A stretch of 49,135 nt of DNA from Akkermansiaceae bacterium (GTDB lineage Bacteria; Verrucomicrobiota; Verrucomicrobiia; Verrucomicrobiales; Akkermansiaceae): contig JAPJNB010000249.1 in NCBI GenBank assembly GCA_026461385.1, forward strand, positions 1-49,135, read 5' to 3'. The notes under the pieces were generated by a model. That model saw nothing but the letters and a program-made list of their open reading frames with translations. It was not told the DNA's origin and did not search any database. Position numbers and translations under genes: made by a program. Positions 33,292 to 41,601 of this stretch are shown piece by piece. Each line of letters starts with the position of its first letter. The stretch's first letter is position 1.

Positions 33292-33726
33292 ATGCAAACT
33301 CACACGGTATTCGAGGCGCTTCAGTTGGCAGTGAGTCCGGCGATTCTCATTTCCGCCTGCGGGTTGCTTCTGATGAGCATGACCAATCGGTTAGGCCGTG
33401 CGATTGATCGCGCACGAAATCTTTTTCAAGAATCGAGGGCCAGCAGTGAATCGCAAATTCACATTTTGGTGCGGCGCGCCCGCTGGATACGATCTGCGAT
33501 TTTGTATAACGTCATTTCGATGTTTTTGACGGCGCTGCTCATTCCTGTGTTATTCATCTCCATTTTCATCAACATCGATGTCGCATTTTTCATCTCGTTT
33601 TTATTGATTGCGAGCATGATGTGCCTCGGCATTTCATTGGTTTATTTCACCGTTGATATTTTCAGTTCGCTCCGAGCCATGGAGGAGGGTCTGGTTGACC
33701 GCGAGGTGAGCGAGTCGCGCGGGTGA
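33292..33726 (+). CDS. DUF2721 membrane protein
   Basis: A 144-residue protein. The N-terminal block AVSPAILISACGLLLMSM followed by TNRLGRAIDRAR is diagnostic of DUF2721. Two further helices follow: IRSAILYNVISMFLTALLIP and a segment ending in FFISFLLIASMMCLGISLV. ATG 33292 is chosen over an upstream TTG at 33259 that overlaps the glgB end. The function of the family is unknown. It starts 19 bp after glgB on the same strand and is probably cotranscribed. Confidence 0.8.
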   Translation: MQTHTVFEALQLAVSPAILISACGLLLMSMTNRLGRAIDRARNLFQESRASSESQIHILVRRARWIRSAILYNVISMFLTALLIPVLFISIFINIDVAFFISFLLIASMMCLGISLVYFTVDIFSSLRAMEEGLVDREVSESRG

Positions 33727-33750
33727 TTTCCGAGCTTGGCTTGGCCTGGG

Positions 33751-34206
33751 TTAGGCGAGGCGCTTCATCACCGCTGAGGAGAGCAGTTTACCATCGGCCC
33801 GGCCGTCGGAAAGGTCTTGGGCTCGTTTCATGACCTTGCCCATGTCAGCCTTGCCGGTCGCGCCCGTTTCGGTGACTGCTTGTTCGATGATGGCAAGCAT
33901 TTCGGCCTCGCCAAGTGCGGCGGGCAGGTAGCGGGAGAGGATCTCGATCTCAGTTTTCTCGGTGGCGGCCAGCTCGGGGCGGCCAGCCTTTTCAAATTGC
34001 TCGCAGGAGTCGAGGCGCTGTTTGATTTGTTTGCGAACGGCTGCCAGCACTTCCGACTCTTCAAGCGCGGTGCCAAGGCCGCCTTTTTCGATCGCCGCGT
34101 TGGTCAGGGCGCTTTTCAACGCACGCAGCGCATTCAGGGCGAGGGTGTCCTTGGCTTTCATCGCCGTTTTGATATCTTCGGAAATCTGCGTGGTGGTGTT
34201 GCTCAT
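33751..34206 (-). CDS. GatB/YqeY domain protein
   Basis: A 151-residue stand-alone YqeY protein, homologous to the tRNA-binding tail of GatB in the amidotransferase GatCAB. Blocks are QISEDIKTAMKAKDTLALN, LRALKSALTNAAIEKG, VRKQIKQRLDSCEQFEKAGR, EIEILSRYLP and a C-terminal GKVMKRAQDLSDGRADGKLL. Start at ATG 34206 (MSNTTTQ); an ATG at 34221 adds five residues. It is proposed to bind tRNA, but its role is unclear even in model species. It stands alone between convergent DUF2721 and divergent PAP2 genes. Confidence 0.9.
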   Translation of the reverse strand: MSNTTTQISEDIKTAMKAKDTLALNALRALKSALTNAAIEKGGLGTALEESEVLAAVRKQIKQRLDSCEQFEKAGRPELAATEKTEIEILSRYLPAALGEAEMLAIIEQAVTETGATGKADMGKVMKRAQDLSDGRADGKLLSSAVMKRLA

Positions 34207-34341
34207 GCGTGTTTTTATCACGCCGACTCATTCCGCCAAGGAAAACTAGGATGGTGTCAGCGCGGGGCTGGCGACGAAGGGTCAGATGATTTCACGCGAG
34301 TTTAGGCTTTCCATGCACCCGTGGAGCCATTTTGCTCATCC

Positions 34342-35076
34342 ATGCCGTCGAAGCACGACTGGAAATACATTTCCCATACGACTTACCGCGCCTTCAAGGC
34401 TCTGCCGGTGTGGTTTTGGGCGGCGTTTCTCGTGTTTCTTGGGGTGTCCGTGGCCGTTTTGTTGCCGAGGGAATGGATGATTTTGGAATTTGTCCGTCGT
34501 TACAGCCCGAGTTGGTCGGCACCAGGGCTCAAGTTTCTTTCGACGGTCGGTGAGTTTCATTACCTCAATCTCATTGGTACCGTACTGCTGTTAGTCTGGG
34601 GGTATTTGGCGAAGAGTCAGCGGATTCAGCGGATCGGGTTGAGCTTTTTGCTGGCAGGGATTTTGGCTGGGGTGACGGTTCAGGTGGTCAAGCCACTGGT
34701 GGGGCGGCCAAGGCCATCGCATTGCATGAGCAGCCACCTCGGACCGCTGGATTTTGCGGGGCCCACGCTCAATCGTCGTTTTTACAGTTACCCGTCGGGG
34801 CACACTGCGACCACGGTGGCTGCGTGTACTGTGGTTGCGATTGGTTTCCCACGGTTGATTGTTCCGTGCATTCTTTTGAGTTTGGGAATGGCTTGGTCGC
34901 GGATGTTTCAGAACGCGCATTTTCCGATCGATACCGTTCACGGCGCCGGCCTTGGGTTGATTTTTGGCTATGTGAGCATGGGCTGGACCCGCCAGATTTG
35001 CTCAGTTGAGGCGCTGGGAGTGGGGGCAAATTCCTCGGAGTCGGCGGTTGATCTGCCAGAAATCGTCGAGGGCTAA
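34342..35076 (+). CDS. PAP2 family membrane phosphatase
   Basis: A 244-residue integral membrane phosphatase. The three PAP2 motifs are intact: KPLVGRPRP (KxxxxxxRP), YPSGHTAT (PSGH) and SRMFQNAHFPIDTVHG (SRxxxxxHxxxD). About six helices are predicted. Substrates in this family are phosphatidic acid, undecaprenyl or other lipid pyrophosphates, or phospho-lipid A. ATG 34342 (MPSKHDW) is chosen; ATG 34321 is also possible. The ArnT-like gene ends one base away on the other strand. Neighbouring envelope genes make a lipid-carrier or lipid A role plausible, but this is inference. Confidence 0.88.
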   Translation: MPSKHDWKYISHTTYRAFKALPVWFWAAFLVFLGVSVAVLLPREWMILEFVRRYSPSWSAPGLKFLSTVGEFHYLNLIGTVLLLVWGYLAKSQRIQRIGLSFLLAGILAGVTVQVVKPLVGRPRPSHCMSSHLGPLDFAGPTLNRRFYSYPSGHTATTVAACTVVAIGFPRLIVPCILLSLGMAWSRMFQNAHFPIDTVHGAGLGLIFGYVSMGWTRQICSVEALGVGANSSESAVDLPEIVEG

Positions 35077-35077
35077 A

Positions 35078-36745
35078 TCAATTTTTCCGCTTTCGCACGA
35101 ATGCGAGTTCCAGCCAGCTATTCGTTCCCGGATTCCACCCTTGCACGTACTCTGGGGCACCGGCATCGCTTGGTAATTTCTTCAAGGCCTCCACCGTGTG
35201 GTCATCGACCGGAGTGAGTGCCTCGCGGTGGATCAAGGCACGCAGGCACTGGTCATCGAGCCGCCAGCGTCGAGTGCACACCACCGTCAGCGCGGCATCA
35301 TCGTCGGTGGTGAGAAAATTCCAGGGCCGCTGGAAATACCAGACTAGGCTGGGTTCCGCAAAGCCGTGGGCGTTGAGTGGGCCAGGCTCAGGTTCGCCCA
35401 CTGCGGCGCGAAGCCGGACCGTCAAATGGGCATCCCGAGCCGCTTGAAAGGTTGGCCATAAAACCACGCAGCCGATGGTTGCTAGAAAAATCCCTAACAG
35501 CTGACGGCCTCGCGAGATTTGTAAACTTGCAGTACCGAGTAGCAGAAACATCACGCCTAGTCCGACTGCGGCGGTGGGTAGTGCATGGTCGCCGACGCGA
35601 TTCAATCCAAGCAATCCAATGCCGAATGCCGCAATGCTGCACAACCATGGGACGCCCACCGCGATGCTGCACCAGACTTTGCCAGTCCACTTGAGCGGGT
35701 TGCTTGCCTTGGCGGGGAGCAATGCGATGAGCACCATGAGGCCCGGATAGCCTGGCAGGATGTAGTGCGGCAGTTGCGTCGCGTAGAAACTGAAAATCGC
35801 AAAGGGCGCGGCGAACCAGCCAAGCATCAGTGCGCGTTGCCAGTCGAGCGCCCGCCAAGTGTCGCGGAGTGCTCTGGGCATGACCGATGTCCAAGGCAGA
35901 AGGAATGGGATCATCACGAGCAAGTAATACAGCCCTGGAAGAGAGGTTCGTTTGTTGAATGCGACCGTCCCTCGTTCCACCACGTGCTTGCCGATTCCGA
36001 TATTAAAATAGGCCCCCTTCGTTTCTAACAACGCGGGGATCCCCCACAAGGCGACCAGGGCCAGGGCTGGAATGATGGCAACCCCAAAATGCAATGCGAT
36101 TCCCGCCAGCGGCCCAGCCGATCGTTTGGTTTTCCAAAGTGCCAATCCGCCGAGCGCAAGTGCCAAGCCCGGGATGAGAAATGCCAGAGGCCCTTTGGCA
36201 AGGAAGCCCAGGGCCAAGCTCCCCACGAGTCCGCAAAACCAGCGGTCAAATTTCAAGCGTTGCGATCCGGCACGTCCGCCGATCTTCAGCAGGCAGAGCA
36301 TTGCGGCGGCAATCCATAACACCAGCAACACGTCCGCCACGGCCAAGCGCCCATGTTGCATGACTTGGAGGCAGGTCAACCATGCAGCCCCTGCGACGAA
36401 GCCACGCAAATTCGAGGCTCCAAGCAAAACGGCGATCTCAAACAAGATCAACGCGATCAACCAGGACGACACCACCGAATGAAGGCGCGCGGCCATTTCG
36501 GTTTCTCCGAACAAAGCGAGGCCTGGCTCCATGCTCCAATAGGTGAGTGGCGGTTTGTCGAAGCGGTATTCGCCATTGAAATAGGGAACCGCCCAACTCC
36601 CGCGTTCGTTCATTTCCACCGTGGCGTGCGAGAACCTTGGTTCGTCGCGATCCATGAGGGGCAGTAGCCACGTCCCAGGAACAAGACAGAGGATCGCCAA
36701 TGCGGTGAGAGCACGACGTGGAAATTTGGCGATCAGCTCGCTCAT
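35078..36745 (-). CDS. ArnT-like lipid-linked sugar glycosyltransferase (GT83)
   Basis: A 555-residue GT-C transferase with about twelve helices. The first periplasmic loop carries MDRDEPRFSHA (catalytic Asp-Glu region) and YRFDKPPLTYW, both hallmarks of ArnT/PMT_2 enzymes. These use undecaprenyl-phosphate sugars to modify lipid A or other envelope glycans. The C-terminal part (after about 440) is a soluble tail with CTRRWRLDDQCL. It is the last gene of a three-gene unit, overlapping the LAB_N gene by four bases. The sugar cannot be predicted; Arn synthesis genes are not nearby, so aminoarabinose is not implied. Confidence 0.88.
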   Translation of the reverse strand: MSELIAKFPRRALTALAILCLVPGTWLLPLMDRDEPRFSHATVEMNERGSWAVPYFNGEYRFDKPPLTYWSMEPGLALFGETEMAARLHSVVSSWLIALILFEIAVLLGASNLRGFVAGAAWLTCLQVMQHGRLAVADVLLVLWIAAAMLCLLKIGGRAGSQRLKFDRWFCGLVGSLALGFLAKGPLAFLIPGLALALGGLALWKTKRSAGPLAGIALHFGVAIIPALALVALWGIPALLETKGAYFNIGIGKHVVERGTVAFNKRTSLPGLYYLLVMIPFLLPWTSVMPRALRDTWRALDWQRALMLGWFAAPFAIFSFYATQLPHYILPGYPGLMVLIALLPAKASNPLKWTGKVWCSIAVGVPWLCSIAAFGIGLLGLNRVGDHALPTAAVGLGVMFLLLGTASLQISRGRQLLGIFLATIGCVVLWPTFQAARDAHLTVRLRAAVGEPEPGPLNAHGFAEPSLVWYFQRPWNFLTTDDDAALTVVCTRRWRLDDQCLRALIHREALTPVDDHTVEALKKLPSDAGAPEYVQGWNPGTNSWLELAFVRKRKN

Positions 36746-37140
36746 GATGACATGTCGTCGCGGTCGGTCGAACCCGCGATGCCGTTCCTACGGCTATTGC
36801 GGATGTCCAAGGTGAGATTGTAAATCGCCACGCAGGTCGGAAATAGATTGGACAGAATACCCACTGAATCATTCTTGCCGAAGGTGAAATAGCTGAGCAA
36901 ACAAATGCTGCCACCCACCGACATCACCCAAAAAATCCGTGGCACCCGGACCATTTTTGCCTTACGAGTTGCAATCAACTGGGGCAACCACCGCCCGCCA
37001 AAGAGACTCGCACCGACGTAGCCGATCAACTTCCACGCCGTGATGATTACTTGGTGATGAAAGAGATCCATCACGAGGATCGGGCGGTTCATGAGCGAGC
37101 CGTCGACCGTTGCTAGCCAGTTTGCGCAGTGCATGTCCAT
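36742..37140 (-). CDS. LAB_N (lipid A biosynthesis N-terminal) domain membrane protein
   Basis: A 132-residue protein of mainly three helices. KLIGYVGASLFGGRWLPQL is the LAB_N signature, followed by RKAKMVRVPRIFWVMSVGG and a third helix (VGILSNLFPTCVAIYNLTL). The domain was named from the N-terminus of some LpxB proteins; free copies often sit between a GT2 and a GT83 gene, as here. Its stop region overlaps the ArnT-like ATG by four bases. A likely role is in flipping or presenting the lipid-linked sugar, similar to small ArnE/F-type partners; this is inference. Confidence 0.85.
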   Translation of the reverse strand: MDMHCANWLATVDGSLMNRPILVMDLFHHQVIITAWKLIGYVGASLFGGRWLPQLIATRKAKMVRVPRIFWVMSVGGSICLLSYFTFGKNDSVGILSNLFPTCVAIYNLTLDIRNSRRNGIAGSTDRDDMSS

Positions 37141-37158
37141 GGGCGATTTGTTGAGTGA

Positions 37159-37857
37159 TTAGATTCCTTCCTTGGTATCCCACTGCACCTTGCGGCGAAG
37201 TAGCCACTGGACGCCGATGAGGTCATAGATCCCACGCAGCGCTCGTTCCCAGTTGGTGTACTTGGATTGCCCCGCCATGCGACCACGGTGGTTGACTGGG
37301 ATTTCTCCAATCTTCAATCCAGCTTGGAGGAAAATCGCAGGCAGGTAGCGGTGCATGCCGTTGAACGGTACCAAATGGTCGACCGCTTGCTGGCGGAACA
37401 CCTTCACGGAGCAGCCGGTGTCACGAACGCCATCGTGGAGAAATTTCCGGCGGATCGAGTTGGCGAATTTTGACGCGTAGCGTCGGCTCGCGGTGTCCAC
37501 GCGGTTGGCGCGGTAGCCGCAAATCACATCATTTCCGCCGAGTTGCAGGGCTTCGACCAGCTTCGGGATGTCTGCAGGGTCGTTTTGGCCATCGCCATCC
37601 ATGAGCGCGCAGATCGGACGAGTCGCGGCCTTAAGTCCGGCAAACATGGCTGCGGATTGGCCACGATTTTTGGCGAAATGAAGCGCTCGCACCCCCGGGA
37701 TGCCGTTTAGAACTGCGGCTGTGCCATCGCTGCTTCCGTCATTCACCGCGATCACTTCGGCACCAGGGTTGGTTTTTAGGATCTCGGACAAGACTTCAGC
37801 AATCGTTTCCTCTTCGTTGAAAAACGGGACAATGATTGAGACCTGCGTGTTCGGCAT
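37159..37857 (-). CDS. GT2 family glycosyltransferase (DPM1/ArnC-like)
   Basis: A 232-residue cytoplasmic glycosyltransferase. The GT-A pattern is clear: [32 protein letters not shown] and the metal-binding [16 protein letters not shown] later [15 protein letters not shown] block is typical of polyprenyl-phosphate sugar transferases. It lacks the two C-terminal helices of ArnC/GtrB, so it should act at the membrane surface. With LAB_N (18 bp downstream) and ArnT-like it forms a complete make-present-transfer unit: charging undecaprenyl phosphate with a sugar, moving it, and placing it on an envelope acceptor. Confidence 0.9.
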   Translation of the reverse strand: MPNTQVSIIVPFFNEEETIAEVLSEILKTNPGAEVIAVNDGSSDGTAAVLNGIPGVRALHFAKNRGQSAAMFAGLKAATRPICALMDGDGQNDPADIPKLVEALQLGGNDVICGYRANRVDTASRRYASKFANSIRRKFLHDGVRDTGCSVKVFRQQAVDHLVPFNGMHRYLPAIFLQAGLKIGEIPVNHRGRMAGQSKYTNWERALRGIYDLIGVQWLLRRKVQWDTKEGI

Positions 37858-37924
37858 GGCTCAGACTATTTCAGAAGTTCTGAATATCGACCAAAAACCT
37901 CTCCCAGGGGGAAATTCGTCGGGC

Positions 37925-38749
37925 CTAGTGGGCTGCGGGCCCGTACCCATCCGCCGGCTTCCCGTCGTCGCCGAGCTTGTGGCATGTCCAAAGCAGGCCG
38001 CGGGTGACGAGGTCGAGGTAGCGGGCATCTGCAACCGTTTCGTTGTTGTGGCCGAGGGTGGTGGAGAAAATCCGGGTCTTTTTTTCACCGTACTCGTTGG
38101 TCCAGACCACGGTGTTTTCCGCATCCCCCTGACGGCCCTTGGCGAGAGTTTTGGCTCCTTCGTGAACCGCGACGTTGTTGTAGAGCTCCTCTTTGATCGT
38201 CGTCCAGTTTTCGAAACCTCGGGTGATGGGATGGCTGGCGTCGGTGTAGGTGATCGCGATGGGGAGCTGTGGACCGTGCCCGGTGGATTGGAGTCCGAGG
38301 TAATCAAACCAAATCGCCCCGTCGGTTCCGGCCGCGAGCGGCTTGCGGAAGTCGGGGGAAACTCGGTAGGAGTGGTTCGCGCAGTGGAGGTTCACGCCGG
38401 GCACGCCTTGGCGGTGTGCTTTCAGGATGCGGTTGACAATGATGGGGTCAGTGATGCCTGCGGCGCACTCGTCGTGGATGATGACGTCATAGCCGTCGGC
38501 CCAGCTTTCGTTTTCGTAACAAGGGAAGGGCGGCTTCGTGCCCTTGTCGCTTGAGTAGCAAACATCAATTTGGATGTTGGTGCGCGCCTCAATCCCGGAT
38601 TCTAACAGATCTTTTTGAGCGGCGTAGTCATGACAGCACCCGCCGATCACGAGAAGGGCTTTGAGTGGTTTGGTTGCTGGAGCGGCAGATGCCGTTAGAG
38701 CAAAGGTGAACGCCAAGGCTGGTGACAAAAAGGCTAGGATCGGTTTCAT
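37925..38749 (-). CDS. Secreted ThuA-like domain protein
   Basis: A 274-residue protein with a signal peptide (ILAFLSPALAFTFALTASA) from ATG 38749. The ThuA fold is indicated by ALLVIGGCCHDYAAQK, YDVIIHDECAAG, GVNLHCANHSYR, HPITRGFENW and RIFSTTLGHNNETV. ThuA-like proteins are related to class I amidotransferase folds and are common in Verrucomicrobiota and Planctomycetota, often near glycosidases; their reaction is generally unknown. It lies 72 bp downstream of the GH2 gene on the same strand, so the two may be cotranscribed and act on the same glycan. Confidence 0.87.
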   Translation of the reverse strand: MKPILAFLSPALAFTFALTASAAPATKPLKALLVIGGCCHDYAAQKDLLESGIEARTNIQIDVCYSSDKGTKPPFPCYENESWADGYDVIIHDECAAGITDPIIVNRILKAHRQGVPGVNLHCANHSYRVSPDFRKPLAAGTDGAIWFDYLGLQSTGHGPQLPIAITYTDASHPITRGFENWTTIKEELYNNVAVHEGAKTLAKGRQGDAENTVVWTNEYGEKKTRIFSTTLGHNNETVADARYLDLVTRGLLWTCHKLGDDGKPADGYGPAAH

Positions 38750-38821
38750 GGGTGGTGTGTTTGAATTGGGGTGCGCGATTAGATGTCGCTGGTGGTGAGA
38801 GCACAAGGAAAATGGGTGGGG

Positions 38822-41431
38822 CTACGGGACCTTGGCGCTGGTGAGTGGAATTTCGACCGGTTCGAGATCCCCAGAGGTCACGCGGAGCCTGATGCTGCCC
38901 GCATTGCCTTTGGTAGTCCGGACGATGCCAAGGCAAAGCCCGTTGAATGCCTGACGTTCTTTCGCTTGGAAGGAAACGTGGCTGGTGGCATCGCCATTGT
39001 CGGTTGCAATGATCTCTGCGGGACCGGTGACCTCGAATTTCACGAGATTCATCGCACACGGAACGAGCAGGCCATCTTTGTCGGCGATCGTGACGGTGAT
39101 GAACGAGAGGTCTTTGCCATCGGCGAGGAGTTTGGAGCGGTCTGCCTTGACCACGAGTTTTGTTGCGGGCCCAGTGGTTTTGACGGTGTCCGTGGCCCAT
39201 GGCTTGCCATTTTTGGTAACGACCACCTTGAGGGTGCCAGGCTCATATTTGACCTCATCCCAGCGGAGACGGTATTCAAATGGCCCTTTGGTCTTCTTTC
39301 CAAGTGAACGGCCATTGAGGAAAAGTTCCGCTTCGGTTCCTGAGGTGTAAACGTGGACAGGGGTGACTTCGCCCTCACGGCCTTGCCAATTCCAGTGAGG
39401 CAGAAGGTGCGCCATCGGCTGATCCGGAAGCCAATGAGATTGATAGAGATAGAAGCGGTCTTTTTTGAATCCTGCTAGATCGACGATGCCGAAATACGAA
39501 CTCCGCGACGGGACTTGAATTTTCCCAAGGGCGGCGAGTTCCTTCTCCGCGCGAGCTCTTTCCTCCGGATTCGAATAGTTTAGCAGGTTGGTCTCGTCCT
39601 TGTTGTAAGGCGTCGGTTCACCGAGGTAGTCGAATCCAGTCCACACAAATTCGCCAGCGACAAATGAGTTCTGGTCTTGCGCTTTGAATTCGGTATCTGG
39701 CGCGGTGGCCCAATTTGGCATAGAGAGGTCATACGAACTCACTTGGAAATTCGACTTGCCTTGGTCGGGTGCAGCGCTGAATGGAAAAACATAGGTGCCG
39801 CGAGAGCTGATGGTGGATGATGTCTCGCTGCCGATGAGCGGCTGACTTGGGTTTGCGGCGTGAAACTTCGCATACTCCTGCGGTTTGTAGTTATATCCAA
39901 AGACATCCACGCCCTTTTGGAAACCGTTGTAGCCTGCTTGAAGCAGGTTGGCTCCTGCAATGGTTAGACGGGTCTTGTCCTCCATGGCGACATAGCCGGA
40001 CAATCGCTTCGCAACCTCAGGGCCATCCTTCGTCGATTGTTCTTTGATCTCGTTGCCGATGCTCCACAGGATGACGCACGGATGGTTCCGGTCGCGGCGG
40101 ATCAAAGCGCGGAGGTCTTTCTCCGACCACTCGCTGAAGAGCGTGTGATAGTCATGACTGGTTTTCCCTGACTTCCAGCAATCGACGAACTCATCCATCA
40201 CCAGCATGCCCATTCGGTCACAAAGTTCTAACAGCTCAGGCGCGGGTGGATTGTGGCTCGTGCGGATGGCGTTCGTACCCATCTCTTTGAGGATCTCGAT
40301 TTGGCGCTCAAGCGCACGTCGATTGATGGCGGAGCCAAGTGCGCCAAGGTCGTGATGCATGCAGACCCCTTGGATCGGGACTCGCTTGCCGTTGAGCAGA
40401 AAACCCTTGTCAGCATTGAACTCGATGCTGCGGATTCCAAAGGTGATCTCTTCCTGGTCTACGACGACTGAGCCTAACTGCGCCGCCGTGACAGCGATGT
40501 AAAGTTGCGGGTTTTCAGTGCTCCAGAGTCGTGGATTCTTGAGCTCGAGCGTGGCATTCTGCGTGCCTGCTGGGTCGGCCCATAGGCGGTCTGGAAAACG
40601 CAAGGTGGCGATCGGCTTGCCGGCCTTTTTTCCATCGGGCCCGGCCTGATAGATGCTGGCGCTGAGCGTTACACCTTCTTCCATGGGATTGACCAAGTGG
40701 GTGGCGATGCAGATTTTTGCCGATGAAGCGCTGACCTCTGGGGTGGTGATTTGGGTGCCCCAGTGCGCGAAGTGGATGGGATGGGTTTTGAGGAGCCAGA
40801 CGTTCCGATAGATTCCGCCGCCGGGATACCAACGTGATGAGTCTGCTGGGTTGTTGAGGCGGATTGCGAGCGTGTTTTTGCCCTTGGTGAGATAAGGTGT
40901 TAGGTCGAGTTGGTAGGACGCATAGCCGTATGGCCAGCCGCCCACCCATTTGCCATTGAGCCAGACGATCGAGTGGGACATGGCCCCATCAATTTGGAGA
41001 AAGGTGTTTCCCGTGAGGTCGGAGGCGGATGCCTCGAACGAGTTGCGGTACCAACCGATGCCAGCCCACGGCAGTTTGCCCGTCTCACCGGGCAGGCTTT
41101 GCTGGAATGGCCCCTCGATGCCCCAGTCATGCGGTAAATCCAACAGTCGCCACGTCGAGTCATCATACGCTTGTGCGGCATACGGCCCACCAGAAATCGG
41201 CGCATTTTGAAGAGGTCCATGGGTTTCACCGCTCGCTGTTAGAAATCCCGAGGAGGATTTACTCAATGCCTCATGGATCTGTGGAGATTCCAGCGAGTCA
41301 CCGATTTCAGCAGGATCTTCCTTGGTGAATCGCCAACCGACGTTGAGTGAAATGCGCTGCCGCGGCGACTCTGCGTGAATGCAGGAGGAAATTACCGGAA
41401 GGATGAGGATGGCAAGTGATGTTGAACGCAT
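38822..41431 (-). CDS. Secreted glycoside hydrolase family 2 (beta-galactosidase-like)
   Basis: An 869-residue enzyme with a signal peptide (LAILILPVISSCIHA). Domain order: jelly-roll sugar-binding domain with WAGIGWYRNSF and GWPYGYASYQLDL; immunoglobulin-like domain; TIM barrel with GVCMHHDLG, TNAIRTSHNPP, acid/base Glu in LWSIGNEIKEQ (near 460) and nucleophile Glu in IGSETSSTIS (near 535); then a DUF4982-like and Ig-like tail. It should cleave beta-linked galactose or a related sugar outside the cytoplasm. An insert at about residues 40-75 in the first domain looks non-conserved. It has its own upstream region with a 16-bp palindrome. Confidence 0.9.
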   Translation of the reverse strand: MRSTSLAILILPVISSCIHAESPRQRISLNVGWRFTKEDPAEIGDSLESPQIHEALSKSSSGFLTASGETHGPLQNAPISGGPYAAQAYDDSTWRLLDLPHDWGIEGPFQQSLPGETGKLPWAGIGWYRNSFEASASDLTGNTFLQIDGAMSHSIVWLNGKWVGGWPYGYASYQLDLTPYLTKGKNTLAIRLNNPADSSRWYPGGGIYRNVWLLKTHPIHFAHWGTQITTPEVSASSAKICIATHLVNPMEEGVTLSASIYQAGPDGKKAGKPIATLRFPDRLWADPAGTQNATLELKNPRLWSTENPQLYIAVTAAQLGSVVVDQEEITFGIRSIEFNADKGFLLNGKRVPIQGVCMHHDLGALGSAINRRALERQIEILKEMGTNAIRTSHNPPAPELLELCDRMGMLVMDEFVDCWKSGKTSHDYHTLFSEWSEKDLRALIRRDRNHPCVILWSIGNEIKEQSTKDGPEVAKRLSGYVAMEDKTRLTIAGANLLQAGYNGFQKGVDVFGYNYKPQEYAKFHAANPSQPLIGSETSSTISSRGTYVFPFSAAPDQGKSNFQVSSYDLSMPNWATAPDTEFKAQDQNSFVAGEFVWTGFDYLGEPTPYNKDETNLLNYSNPEERARAEKELAALGKIQVPSRSSYFGIVDLAGFKKDRFYLYQSHWLPDQPMAHLLPHWNWQGREGEVTPVHVYTSGTEAELFLNGRSLGKKTKGPFEYRLRWDEVKYEPGTLKVVVTKNGKPWATDTVKTTGPATKLVVKADRSKLLADGKDLSFITVTIADKDGLLVPCAMNLVKFEVTGPAEIIATDNGDATSHVSFQAKERQAFNGLCLGIVRTTKGNAGSIRLRVTSGDLEPVEIPLTSAKVP

Positions 41432-41497
41432 GAGATGGAGGTTTTTGTAGAGAATTCTAAAGATGGATCATATAAGATTCGATGACATGAATTTATG

Positions 41498-41513
41498 GAT
41501 TCAAATTTGAATC
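41498..41513. promoter_or_regulatory. Perfect 16-bp palindrome upstream of the GH2 gene
   Basis: GATTCAAATTTGAATC lies 67 bp before the GH2 start in a 170-bp AT-rich gap. On the GH2 strand a TTGACA hexamer (41538-41533) lies just upstream, so the palindrome would overlap or follow the promoter, as a repressor operator would. No regulator gene is adjacent. Confidence 0.4.
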
Positions 41514-41601
41514 TCGTGTACACCGCACCTTGTGTCAATTGCCATGAATAGGATATCGAAGAGCCCTGCCATACAAATTGGATTCATGAAAAAATGTTAG
41601 A

